From Pseudomonadota bacterium (lineage in GTDB: Bacteria; Pseudomonadota; Gammaproteobacteria; Acidiferrobacterales; Acidiferrobacteraceae): a stretch of 19,679 nt of DNA. The notes under the pieces are model-generated. The model searched no databases and was not told where the DNA came from. It worked only from the letters and a program-made list of their open reading frames with translations. The position numbers and the translations under genes are program-made. Location of the stretch: the NCBI GenBank assembly GCA_021795255.1, contig JAJYPQ010000029.1:1-19679 (forward strand). The letters run 5' to 3'. This document shows positions 1 through 6,761 of this stretch, piece by piece. How positions within the stretch are numbered: position 1 is the stretch's first letter; every line of letters starts with the position of its first letter.

Positions 1-2
1 TA

Positions 3-719
3 GCGGGCGCACGTCGCAACAAGACGGTTACGACGCATGTTCGCATCTTCCTTCAGTATCTGTTCGGACGCGGCGCGACGGCGACCAATCTGGCGCTGGG
101 CGTGCCGAGGATGGCGAAGCGCTGGGGCGTGCGACTGCCGCGCCACCTGCTTCCCGCTGGCGTCGACGCCGTGCTCGCGTTTGTCCGCGACAATCCTCGG
201 CACGGGGCGCGGGACTATGCGATGCTGCTGCTCATGGCGCGGCTCGGACTGCGTGCTGTCGAGGTCATCGCGATCCAGATCGACGACATAGACTGGCGTG
301 CGGGTGAGTTGCTGGTGCGCGGCAAAGGCAAGCTGCACGACCGGCTGCCGATCACGGTGGAGGTTGGCGACGCGCTGAGCCGCTATCTTCGTGAGGAACG
401 AGGACCGGCGACCTGCCGCACGATGTTCGTCACCCATCGTGCGCCGCATCGACCGTTCAAGGATGGGCAGATCGTCAACGCCATCCTCAAGGATGCCTTG
501 AAGGCCACCGGTCAGAAGCCGGTGACGCCCTATGTGGGATCGCACATCCTGCGTCATAGCCTTGCGACCCAGCTGGTAAACGCGGGCGCGTCGCTCGACG
601 AGGTGGGCGATGTGTTACGACACCGGGCGCGATCATCAACGATGATATACGCGCGGCTCGATATCGACGGGCTGCGGTCAATCGCGCAGCCCTGGCCTGT
701 GAAGGGAGGTGCGCTATGA
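3..719 (+). CDS. RIT tyrosine recombinase A, 5' truncated by the window edge
   Basis: This is the first recombinase of the trio. The reading frame is open from position 3 with no stop, and the peptide before the first internal ATG (102) continues smoothly (HVRIFLQYLFGRGATATNLA), so the true start is upstream of the window. Visible catalytic elements are the first arginine in GLRAVEV, a lysine-bearing beta hairpin (RGKGKLHDR), H-x-x-R in SHILRHSLATQLV, the second histidine in LRHRARSS, and the nucleophile tyrosine in TMIYARLD. The N-terminal SAM-like core-binding domain is only partly present. The stop codon overlaps the start of the second recombinase by ATGA, so translation is probably coupled. 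Its role is DNA strand exchange at the RIT ends together with the other two recombinases; division of labour among the three is unknown. Confidence 0.88.
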   Translation, partial: AGARRNKTVTTHVRIFLQYLFGRGATATNLALGVPRMAKRWGVRLPRHLLPAGVDAVLAFVRDNPRHGARDYAMLLLMARLGLRAVEVIAIQIDDIDWRAGELLVRGKGKLHDRLPITVEVGDALSRYLREERGPATCRTMFVTHRAPHRPFKDGQIVNAILKDALKATGQKPVTPYVGSHILRHSLATQLVNAGASLDEVGDVLRHRARSSTMIYARLDIDGLRSIAQPWPVKGGAL

Positions 720-1657
720 GCTTCACCTCCCAGCTCGACTACTATCTGAGCGTCAGACGCAGCCTTGGCTATGACCTTCGCACTGACGAGCGGGTGCTCC
801 GCCGCTTTGCCCGGTTCGCCGATCAGGAAGGGGCTCCGCACATCGACACGGCGTTGTTCCTGCGCTGGGACGCGAGCCTGCCCCATGCGGGCACATGGAC
901 GCGATCGGCCCGACTCAGCAAGGTGCGGCTGTTCGCGCAGTGGCTGAGCGGCATCGACCCAGCCAACGAAGTGCTGCCGCGCGGGCTACTGCCCGGCCGT
1001 TATGGACGACCGCGCCCACACATCTACAACGAGGTCGAGATCGCATCGATCCTCGGGGCGGCCAAGGCGCTGCCGTCGATCTACGGCCTGCGCGGGTTGA
1101 CCTGCTCGACCCTGTTCGGGCTCATCGCAGTCACCGGCCTCAGGATCAGCGAGGCGCTTGCGCTCGACCGCGGTGATCTCGATGTCGAGAACGGCGTGCT
1201 GCGCGTGCGGCGTGGGAAGCTCGGTAAGGAACGACTGCTCCCACTGGACCCTACGGTCGTGGCGCAGCTCGTCGACTACGCCGCCGAACGCGACCGGCTG
1301 CTGGGGAGCACCGGGCACGCGTTCTTCGTGACCTGCAACGGAACAAGACTGACCGATTGCAGCGCGCGCTACAATTTTGCGCGTGCCTGCCAGCAGATCG
1401 GCTTGCGCGCGCATCAACATTATTGCCGGCATGGCCGGGGGCCGCGCATCCACGATCTTCGCCATACGTTCGCCGTGCGGACGATGATCAATTGGTACCA
1501 GACCGGCAAAGACCCAGCGCACGAGATGATCCGGCTGACGACCTATCTGGGCCATAGCGACCCTGACAATACGTTCTGGTATCTGGAGGCGGTGCCCGAG
1601 CTGCTCGATCTGGCCATGGCGCGGGCCACATCCAATGGCAGGGAGGTGGGCCAATGA
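716..1657 (+). CDS. RIT tyrosine recombinase B
   Basis: A 313-aa tyrosine recombinase, second of the trio. An N-terminal core-binding domain (about residues 1-95) precedes the catalytic domain. Catalytic residues can be placed: R143 in TGLRISEAL, K in RRGKLGKERLLPL, H246-D-L-R249, H280 in YLGHSD and Y289 in NTFWYLEA. The start ATG lies inside the ATGA overlap with the upstream recombinase, with a GGGAGGTG ribosome binding site at 704-711. It overlaps the third recombinase in the same way at its 3' end. Large open frames on the opposite strand (for example 986-1678) are ordinary shadows of GC-rich coding sequence. The trio co-occurs as a unit in known RIT elements, so this protein probably acts in a heteromeric synaptic complex. 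Confidence 0.9.
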   Translation: MSFTSQLDYYLSVRRSLGYDLRTDERVLRRFARFADQEGAPHIDTALFLRWDASLPHAGTWTRSARLSKVRLFAQWLSGIDPANEVLPRGLLPGRYGRPRPHIYNEVEIASILGAAKALPSIYGLRGLTCSTLFGLIAVTGLRISEALALDRGDLDVENGVLRVRRGKLGKERLLPLDPTVVAQLVDYAAERDRLLGSTGHAFFVTCNGTRLTDCSARYNFARACQQIGLRAHQHYCRHGRGPRIHDLRHTFAVRTMINWYQTGKDPAHEMIRLTTYLGHSDPDNTFWYLEAVPELLDLAMARATSNGREVGQ

Positions 1658-2646
1658 TCGCCGCCACCTTACCCGCACTAATCCAGCGCTTCTTCACCGA
1701 CCGGCTGTGCACCCAGATGGAGGCCAGCCGCCATACGGTCGCAGGCTATCGCGACACATTCCGCCTGCTCTTGCGGTTCGCGAGCGCTCGACACGGCAAA
1801 CCGCCGGTCATGATCACGGTCGAAGACATCGACGTCGATCTGGTCGCCGATTTCCTGGCCCATGTCGAGAGCGCGCGCGGCAACAGCGCGCGCAGCCGCA
1901 ACACGCGGCTCGCCGCGATCCGCTCGTTCTTCCGCTACGTCGCAATGACCGACCCCACCCGGTTGCTTCACTGCCAGCGCATCCTGGCGATGCCCAACAA
2001 GCGCTATATAAAGCGCGCGGTGACGTTCCTCGACGCTGAAGAGATCGCGGCGTTGCTGGCGGCACCGGATCGCACGACATGGGCCGGACGGCGCGACCAT
2101 GCGCTGCTCCTGCTCGCGATCCAGACAGGACTGCGGGCCTCTGAGTTGGTGAACTTGCAGTGCAGCGATATGGTACTTGGCAGCGGTGCGTATATCCGCT
2201 GCATGGGTAAGGGCCGAAAAGAGCGCTGCACGCCGCTCCGTCGCGACACAGCCAAACTGCTTGCGGCATGGATCGGTGAGCGTTCGGGCGACAGCAGGCC
2301 GTTGTTCCCATCGATCCGGGGAGAGCGGCTGAGCCGCGATGCGCTCGAACATCTGGTCCGCAAGCACTGCCTGACGGCATCGCGCGCTTGCCCGAGCCTC
2401 GCTGCGAAGCGGGTCACACCCCATACGCTTCGCCACAGTACCGCGATGGACCTGCTTCATCATGGCGTTGATCAAGCGGTGATTGCCCTCTGGCTTGGAC
2501 ACGAGTCGATCGCGACCACCCAGATCTACATCCATGCCGACATGCGGATGAAGGAAAAGGCCCTTGCTCGTGTCGCTGCTCCGGCCACGCCAACGGGCCG
2601 GTTCCAGCCCGACGACCAGCTCCTCGCGTTCCTCGAAGGGCTCTGA
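1654..2646 (+). CDS. RIT tyrosine recombinase C
   Basis: A 330-aa tyrosine recombinase, the last of the trio and the most XerC/XerD-like. It has an N-terminal SAM-like core-binding domain (about residues 5-110) and a catalytic domain with R161 (QTGLRASEL), K in GKGRKERCTPL, H257-T-L-R260, H283 (LGHES) and Y292 (TQIYIHAD). The start overlaps the end of the second recombinase by ATGA. The stop codon TGA (2644-2646) abuts the first TTATGCCG repeat at 2647, so the gene runs right up to the terminal repeat cluster. All signature residues are present, so it is predicted active. No accessory cargo gene lies between it and the right end of the element. Confidence 0.92.
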   Translation: MIAATLPALIQRFFTDRLCTQMEASRHTVAGYRDTFRLLLRFASARHGKPPVMITVEDIDVDLVADFLAHVESARGNSARSRNTRLAAIRSFFRYVAMTDPTRLLHCQRILAMPNKRYIKRAVTFLDAEEIAALLAAPDRTTWAGRRDHALLLLAIQTGLRASELVNLQCSDMVLGSGAYIRCMGKGRKERCTPLRRDTAKLLAAWIGERSGDSRPLFPSIRGERLSRDALEHLVRKHCLTASRACPSLAAKRVTPHTLRHSTAMDLLHHGVDQAVIALWLGHESIATTQIYIHADMRMKEKALARVAAPATPTGRFQPDDQLLAFLEGL

Positions 2647-2756
2647 TTATGCCGAAGTGCCACATGGCTAAAGCCCGGCAAACAAGCCTTCAGCGGAGGC
2701 CATGCGGCATAATCCCAGTTACGGCATTATGACAATTATGCCGATATCGGCATAAG
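2646..2756. repeat. RIT right-end inverted repeat cluster (TTATGCCG motif)
   Basis: The octamer TTATGCCG or its complement recurs: forward at 2647-2654, inverted at 2705-2712, and as a perfect 20-bp palindrome at 2736-2755 (TTATGCCGATATCGGCATAA), with a related CGGCATTATG at 2722-2731. The cluster starts at the stop codon of the last recombinase and ends where ArdC coding sequence resumes. I infer recombinase binding and strand-exchange sites at the element terminus; the matching left-end repeat is outside the window. Confidence 0.75.
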
Positions 2757-3047
2757 ACCCACAGCACCGGCCACAAGAGCCGCTTAGATCGTGACTTTAG
2801 CGGTCGCTTTGGCACCGAGGCCTACGCGTTCGAGGAGCTGATCGCCGAGATGGGAAGCGCTTTTTTGAACGCCGACTTGGGGATTTTGGGCGCAACCCTA
2901 CCAGACCATGCCGATTACTTGTCGAACTGGATCAAGATATTGAAAGACGACAAGAAGGCCATCACGACCGCCGCAGCCGCAGCCAGCAAGGCGCACGGAT
3001 TCATCAAGGGACTGATTGCCGGCCAGGAGCAGGAGGCGGCCGCCTAA
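2757..3047 (+). pseudogene. ardC: 3' remnant of an ArdC-type antirestriction gene disrupted by the RIT element
   Basis: Translation from 2757 gives THSTGHKSRLDRDFSGRFGT and then EAYAFEELIAEMGSAFLNADLGI, ending HADYLSNWIKILKDDKKAI-AAASKAHGFIKGLI. This is the C-terminal half of the ArdC family (ssDNA-binding N-terminal domain plus zincin metallopeptidase domain), which protects incoming plasmid DNA from restriction. The zincin motif HExxH is cut: only its last two residues (TH) remain, and the preceding codons are RIT terminal sequence. The HE residues and the whole N-terminal domain should therefore lie left of the RIT element, outside the window. An internal ATG at 2850 could start a 65-aa peptide, but nothing supports a function for it. 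Conjugative plasmids and integrative elements are the usual home of ardC. Confidence 0.85.
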
Positions 3048-3056
3048 GACAACGGC

Positions 3057-3076
3057 AGGGCGCAAGGATGCGCCCT
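3057..3076 (+). terminator. Hairpin after the ardC remnant, weak terminator candidate
   Basis: An 8-bp perfect GC-rich stem (AGGGCGCA, loop AGGA, TGCGCCCT) lies 10 bp past the ardC stop codon. The following bases (TGTATG) are only weakly T-rich, so rho-independent termination is uncertain. Confidence 0.4.
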
Positions 3077-3103
3077 TGTATGCCGTCACTGTGACGGTAT
3101 AAC
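3076..3103 (+). promoter_or_regulatory. Possible promoter containing a 15-bp palindromic operator
   Basis: A near-perfect palindrome CCGTCAC-T-GTGACGG (3083-3097) lies between a weak -35-like CTTGTA (3076-3081) and a -10-like TATAAC (3098-3103), spacing 16. It lies 32 bp upstream of the 82-aa gene at 3135. A dimeric repressor site between the promoter elements is a reasonable inference; no regulator gene is visible beside it. Confidence 0.35.
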
Positions 3104-3134
3104 ATCGTAGCAGCGACATTAAAGAGGTGCGCTT

Positions 3135-3383
3135 ATGCCACGCAAACCAACCCGAAAAACCGGACCCATGGCCGGCGCCGAGCGCATGCGCGAAAAGCGC
3201 GCCCGCGATCGCGAGATCGTGTGGGGATGTGGCGACGAAAAGGCGCTTTCGGATTCTGGCCTTATAGAGCAGCTGCGCCACGCGTTCGCCAAAGACCGCC
3301 AGGCCGTCCGGGACGGCCAGCGCAACCGCTCCACGGGCGCGATCACTCGGGCGCTGTTGAAAGAGATCGGGCGGCGCGTATAG
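3135..3383 (+). CDS. Small basic hypothetical protein (82 aa)
   Basis: I do not recognise a family. The protein is highly charged and basic at the N-terminus (PRKPTRKTGP), followed by GAERMREKRARDREIVWG, a phrase similar to the 'GAERQRRYRxR' helices found in many small plasmid and phage proteins. The rest is predicted helical with no membrane segment or cysteine motif. A good ribosome binding site, AAGAGGTG (3123-3130), sits 4 bp before the ATG. A putative operator-bearing promoter lies upstream. It follows the ardC remnant, so it may belong to the same old plasmid or integrative element. A DNA-binding or accessory role is possible but not demonstrated. Confidence 0.6.
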   Translation: MPRKPTRKTGPMAGAERMREKRARDREIVWGCGDEKALSDSGLIEQLRHAFAKDRQAVRDGQRNRSTGAITRALLKEIGRRV

Positions 3384-3526
3384 CAGTGCCATAGCATGCC
3401 CGCGCGCAAGCCGCTGATCGCAAAGGCTTAGACGTTTTTCGTCGAAGCGATCAAGTCCGCCAATTTCCCCGCCCGCCGATATCTCCAGAAGCCCGCCACA
3501 TGGCCGGGCCCATGGAGATATCTTTT

Positions 3527-3955
3527 ATGTTCCTATTTTATAAACTCTGGCAGATCGACCTGATCGTTTGCGACGTTATCGCTACGGTCTGGCTCCTCGC
3601 CTTCCGTCACCCCGCGGTCCGACGCGACCCCGAAGCGCTCTGGACGTGGCCGTTTACCCGCGAGGCGCGCGACGCCGCAATCCTCATCGGGCTCGCCGTG
3701 CTGGTATTAGCACCCATTCCGCTGGCTGGAGGCTACTACGCCATCAAGGCCGCGATACCGGCCGGCTTGGCCTACTACTACGTTCACGAGTGGCTGGCCG
3801 CCGAAGATCCGCAAGAGCGCGGGATTGTGGCGCTCGTGGGGACTTTCGGAGAACTGGCAATCCTGGCTGTTATCTGGCCGGTACTCTTGCCGGTACTGGC
3901 GCTTGCGCTGTTTGTGGGAGTTGGGTGCTGGCTGGCGGGGCGGCGTGTCGGCTGA
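3527..3955 (+). CDS. Hypothetical multi-pass membrane protein
   Basis: A 142-aa protein of unknown family. Hydrophobic stretches at about residues 8-26, 49-75 (AAILIGLAVLVLAPIPLAGGYYAIKAA) and 104-136 (LAILAVIWPVLLPVLALALFVGVGCWLA) indicate three or four membrane segments, with short charged linkers. I chose ATG 3527 because GGAGATA at 3514-3520 is well placed as a ribosome binding site; the ATG at 3500 would add MAGPMEISF but has no convincing site. Position downstream of the ardC remnant and the 82-aa gene suggests the same backbone of a conjugative or mobilisable element. No function is assigned. Confidence 0.6.
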   Translation: MFLFYKLWQIDLIVCDVIATVWLLAFRHPAVRRDPEALWTWPFTREARDAAILIGLAVLVLAPIPLAGGYYAIKAAIPAGLAYYYVHEWLAAEDPQERGIVALVGTFGELAILAVIWPVLLPVLALALFVGVGCWLAGRRVG

Positions 3956-4314
3956 GCCGTCGCTACTGGTACCGCGCTATGGCGGGGGTTGGCAGGCGCG
4001 AAAGAGCGGCTTCGTCCGCCCTGCGGACGTGCCAGCCGCCCGCGCTCTCCGGTTTCGGCAGGGAAGGGCCTTGTCTCTATTCCATTAAAGACTCAAAACA
4101 TGCGCTAGTCCAGCGTTTGTAATCCAATCATCATTAATTAGTAGTCCCTTATTGGCTTCCTGCGTCTCATTGGATAGATCACGTCCGACACATGGGCGGC
4201 GTCTTTCACTGCTCCAGTGGCGCCTGATATAGTTGTGGACATTCGGGGGAACGGGAGGGGTGAGTGTACGGCGTCGGTAATCGAGGGATCCGCGTCCGCG
4301 GGAGGTGAGGACTA
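3956..4314. other. Gap with composition change and the left island repeat
   Basis: No supported gene. It contains a 7-bp-stem hairpin at 4013-4029 (CGTCCGC-CCT-GCGGACG) with no T-tract, the left copy of a direct repeat at 4083-4100, and then a shift to more AT-rich sequence. An open frame on the minus strand (4085-4345) lacks a ribosome binding site and resembles no family. Confidence 0.55.
4083..4100. repeat. Left copy of island-bounding direct repeat (att-like)
   Basis: TTAAAGACTCAAAACA (4085-4100) recurs exactly at 14214-14229. Both copies are preceded by CCA or CCG, giving 17 of 18 identities. It resembles TTAACAGTCTCAAAA at the tRNA-Asn fragment (19555). Together the two copies bracket the defence-type genes, so an attachment-site origin is plausible. 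Confidence 0.55.
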
Positions 4315-4791
4315 ATGCAAACGCCATCCTGCGGACAGGTATCATGGGGGCTTGAGTTACTGAAAGGTCTGCCGGTCTTCATTATTGGACTCATTGCGAC
4401 CTACATTGCATGGCGTCAGCACGAGACAGCAAAAGCGAAACTCAAGATGGATTTGTTTGATAAGCGGTATGCTATTTTCGAACGCACGTGGAGATTTTTG
4501 TCCGATATCGCTCGGACTGAGGAACCGAAGGGGCTCCTTTCCGATTTTAGCAACCTGATTCCGCAGGCGGGTTTTCTGTTCGGGCCGGCCGTTTCGGAGT
4601 ACTTGGAGGAAGTTTCGTCGAGAAACACAAAATTATGGAGCATAGACGATCGGGCGCGGAAGAATGGCAATGTTGTAGAGCCTGATGATGTCGACGCGCG
4701 TCTAGAATTAATGGAGTGGTTCGCCGTCCAGGCGGTCCGCGGCGCAAAGAGTGTTTTTGAGCCGTTTCTGAACTTTGAAAAATGGCGATAG
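4315..4791 (+). CDS. Membrane-anchored small hypothetical protein
   Basis: A 158-aa protein with one N-terminal membrane segment (about residues 16-34, LKGLPVFIIGLIATYIAWRQ) and a cytoplasmic remainder. The sequence after the membrane segment, KAKLKMDLFDKRYAIFERTW, matches a pattern I have seen repeatedly in short uncharacterised single-pass proteins ('KLKLDLFDRRFxVYE'). No catalytic motif is visible. The start is supported by GGAGGTG at 4300-4306, 8 bp before the ATG. It is the first gene inside the left island repeat and is followed by a HEPN-like gene on the same strand. A link to the defence genes is by location only. Confidence 0.7.
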   Translation: MQTPSCGQVSWGLELLKGLPVFIIGLIATYIAWRQHETAKAKLKMDLFDKRYAIFERTWRFLSDIARTEEPKGLLSDFSNLIPQAGFLFGPAVSEYLEEVSSRNTKLWSIDDRARKNGNVVEPDDVDARLELMEWFAVQAVRGAKSVFEPFLNFEKWR

Positions 4792-4879
4792 TGAGTCGTG
4801 GGCGATACGTTCGAGGGGTTAGGCGCGCCAAATATTACGAGACAGTTATATGTCGCATGACTTCCTAAGGAGAATAAGT

Positions 4880-5404
4880 GTGAGCAGCGCCATAGATAGA
4901 AGCAAAACGCTTGACGGGTTTCTTGACACCGTTGTGCTGAACGACCTGGATCGGATGATCCATAAATGTGAGCTTCATTATCTGGGCTTTTCGATTATGG
5001 GCTCTGTTATAGAACTATTGGGAGCCGTTCTTGATAAAAAAGATTTTCACAAGGAGGGGGTTAGTAGCGCACGATTTAAAGCGGCCATCCGTAAACTGGA
5101 GGCGTTTAAGGCTTACAGGGGTTTTATAGGCGGAAAGCCCGATCTACATGATTTATATGCGCACATGCGCTCTGGCATGGCCCATGTGGTGTTATGTGGG
5201 AAGGGCGTTGCTTTTACCCAGCGCACCGATAAGGTGGATGGAGTCTCTCATCTACAGGTTAAAAGCTTTAGTGACGGAACTACCAGACTAATCTTGGTTA
5301 GCGAAGACCTGTATGAAGATATAAGGAAGGCAGTAGTCGAGATTCGAAGCAAGAAGTCGTGTAAATCACGACTGAAGCAGGAGTTTATGAATCCTAGCCT
5401 ATGA
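4880..5404 (+). CDS. Hypothetical protein with HEPN-like R-x4-H motif
   Basis: A 174-aa mostly helical protein of unknown family. The segment DLYAHMRSGMAHVVL contains R-S-G-M-A-H, an R-x4-H pattern within a helix, as in HEPN-type RNase or nucleotidyltransferase-associated domains. The motif is short, so assignment is tentative. The start is decided by the ribosome binding site: TAAGGAGA at 4866-4873 is 6 bp before a GTG at 4880, whereas the in-frame ATG at 4850 has none and would read through that site. The C-terminal tail is basic (RSKKSCKSRLKQEF). It ends convergently with the CoiA-like gene, with a hairpin between them. Confidence 0.65.
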   Translation: MSSAIDRSKTLDGFLDTVVLNDLDRMIHKCELHYLGFSIMGSVIELLGAVLDKKDFHKEGVSSARFKAAIRKLEAFKAYRGFIGGKPDLHDLYAHMRSGMAHVVLCGKGVAFTQRTDKVDGVSHLQVKSFSDGTTRLILVSEDLYEDIRKAVVEIRSKKSCKSRLKQEFMNPSL

Positions 5405-5423
5405 GCCTCATAGCCTGTTACTG

Positions 5424-5462
5424 CTCGCTATTAGCAGAGCGAGGAATGAGCGCCGCTTTTTT
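5424..5462 (+). terminator. Hairpin and T-run between convergent genes
   Basis: CTCGCT (5424-5429) pairs with AGCGAG (5438-5443) around an 8-nt loop, and a run of six T follows at 5457-5462 after a short GC-rich gap. The position, 20 bp past the stop of the plus-strand gene and before the end of the minus-strand gene, suits a terminator, but the T-run is 13 bp from the stem. Confidence 0.4.
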
Positions 5463-5475
5463 GCTGCCTCTGGAG

Positions 5476-6195
5476 CTATTTGTTATGTGATTCTTTATCG
5501 CTTTTTTCTTCATTTGGGATCTCAGCAACGCTTATCTCGATACCGTTCATGCAATCTTCGATGAATACCTTCTTAGGAAGTGGCCCCACAGCCCCGACTT
5601 TCTTTTTGGGATCAAAGAAAAGTAGTCTCCAAAGCACATCTTTACCGAAATCTAGATAAACCTTAACCTTTGATTCGACCCAGTTAGTTAGTAGTCTTCC
5701 ATGCCCCCACCAGGTCACTTGGTAAGCGAGCGGACTCTTTTGCAGCGGACCACTTAGGCCCATATTGAAGTAGCTCTCATCCAGATCGCCCCGGGTTCCA
5801 TCTACCACCCAAACCATTTGTTTGTAGAAGTCTTCTCTGGATATTCGTTCTTCTGGTGTGATTATCGAGTGCTGGAACTCAATCACCAGTCCAAATGGAG
5901 TTTTCACATCAGCAATATGCTGTTCTTTGGTAGTAGGATCAACATGCGAGACTTCCTGCCATTCTTTCGGAAACTCATCTTTCCATTGCCGATGCCATTC
6001 TGTTTCCGACTCCCACCAGGGGTCACAAGGAGGATTACCTTTGTGCGCCCAATGCCAAACTTTTACTCGCCCACACTTTGCCAACATTTCGGTCTGGCAG
6101 TGTGGACAAATGCCTTTGGCTTTTGGCTGGGCTTCAACTTTTTTTCCATCTACGAGCGCATATCTCATCCAGGCTAGCTCAATTGTCTCTTGCAT
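5476..6195 (-). CDS. CoiA-like competence-family nuclease
   Basis: A 239-aa CoiA-like protein. The N-terminus carries a putative zinc-binding cluster (C30-x2-C33, then C41 and W-H-W-A-H at 47-51) as in CoiA. The nuclease core follows: W-x-S-E-T-E-W-H-x2-W-K (61-72), then HIADVKTPFGLVIEFQHS (93-110) with D96, E106 and Q108 forming the restriction-endonuclease-like active site, and EERISREDFYKQMVWVVDG (115-133). Classical CoiA functions in transformation of Gram-positive bacteria, but stand-alone relatives are frequent in accessory islands, and no other competence gene is present here. The C-terminus is charged and divergent. It is transcribed opposite to its neighbours, so it is probably its own unit. 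No clear ribosome binding site precedes the ATG at 6195; TATATTA lies about 10 bp upstream. Confidence 0.8.
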   Translation of the reverse strand: MQETIELAWMRYALVDGKKVEAQPKAKGICPHCQTEMLAKCGRVKVWHWAHKGNPPCDPWWESETEWHRQWKDEFPKEWQEVSHVDPTTKEQHIADVKTPFGLVIEFQHSIITPEERISREDFYKQMVWVVDGTRGDLDESYFNMGLSGPLQKSPLAYQVTWWGHGRLLTNWVESKVKVYLDFGKDVLWRLLFFDPKKKVGAVGPLPKKVFIEDCMNGIEISVAEIPNEEKSDKESHNK

Positions 6196-6242
6196 ATAAC
6201 AGCTAATATAGAGATAGGTGGGTCAGGACATTCGTCGGTCTC

Positions 6243-6461
6243 TTATGTGTACGCACAAAAAGGCGGGCCCGGCACGGCCCACTTTTGAGCCTCGGCATTA
6301 TGCTCCAAATTTGTGTCGCCGACCATAGAAGCGAACATCATGGGGTCATACCGCACCCTGTCATGATGGACATGGTATTTATTGTCTGCCGTCGCCGTTA
6401 CTATAGTCCCCGCACAAAGGATGGCTACAAGTACTGTACCCGTCAGCTCATCTATTTCCAT
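6243..6461 (-). CDS. Possible small hypothetical protein (72 aa)
   Basis: A possible 72-aa peptide with a hydrophobic stretch near the N-terminus (LTGTVLVAILCAGTIVTATA, residues 6-25) followed by a polar, histidine-containing region. I do not recognise it. There is no good ribosome binding site before the ATG at 6461, and it lies 47 bp upstream of the CoiA-like gene on the same strand, so it could be a leader gene of that unit or chance. No motif decides the matter. Confidence 0.25.
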   Translation of the reverse strand: MEIDELTGTVLVAILCAGTIVTATADNKYHVHHDRVRYDPMMFASMVGDTNLEHNAEAQKWAVPGPPFCAYT

Positions 6462-6761
6462 ACTAGGGGGTTCTTGTGGCTCACGGAAAGCCTAGCGTCG
6501 CAGACCATAGGCCGTGGGGACGCACCCTCCGGTCACTGGGGGGCTAGGTGGTACTGGGCGCGCGGGGTGTGAATATCGACCGTAGTGACACAGGCACCGC
6601 ATTGCGCACTGCACAGCAGTTTTCGCCGGGGTCCAATATTGCCGACCAGCCCCGATTGAAGTCTTATTATGGGGCACGTGTCGGGGATTTCCCGCCGTGG
6701 GGCGATGTGCTGGAGGCCATCATGGCGTTTCTGCTGGACACACCATAGAATTAGCCCATGA
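6462..6761. other. Region upstream of the restriction-modification operon
   Basis: No supported gene. A GTG-initiated frame (6548-6748, 66 aa) ends just before the operon but shows no recognisable motif or ribosome binding site. The operon promoter should lie here; TATTAT at 6665-6670 is the best -10-like hexamer, but I find no -35 at acceptable spacing. Confidence 0.4.

Larger units (their letters stand above)
1..2756 (+). mobile_element. RIT (recombinase in trio) element, right part; left end outside window
   Basis: Three consecutive genes for different tyrosine recombinases run in one direction with 4-bp ATGA overlaps (716-719 and 1654-1657), the hallmark organisation of RIT elements. The three proteins each carry their own catalytic residues, so none is an obvious inactive duplicate. 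The right end lies in a cluster of TTATGCCG inverted repeats, and homology to ArdC resumes at about 2757, placing the element boundary at about 2756. The left end and its matching inverted repeat lie before position 1. Transposition or integration by the trio is known only from family comparisons; the mechanism here is inferred. Confidence 0.85.

Noticed and set aside
986..2535. Long open frames on the minus strand under the recombinase genes (986-1678, 1678-2535)
   Set aside because: They lie opposite well-supported recombinase genes in GC-rich DNA, show no family motif, and are expected as codon-bias shadows.
2898..3409. Minus-strand frames of 96-164 aa across the ardC remnant and the 82-aa gene
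   Set aside because: They cover both the ArdC-homologous segment and a gene with a good ribosome binding site, and have no recognisable motif.
4013..4029. Hairpin after the membrane protein gene as a terminator
   Set aside because: The 7-bp stem is clear but no T-tract follows.
6548..6748. GTG-started 66-aa frame just upstream of the operon, considered as a controller gene
   Set aside because: No helix-turn-helix pattern, no ribosome binding site and no recognisable similarity.
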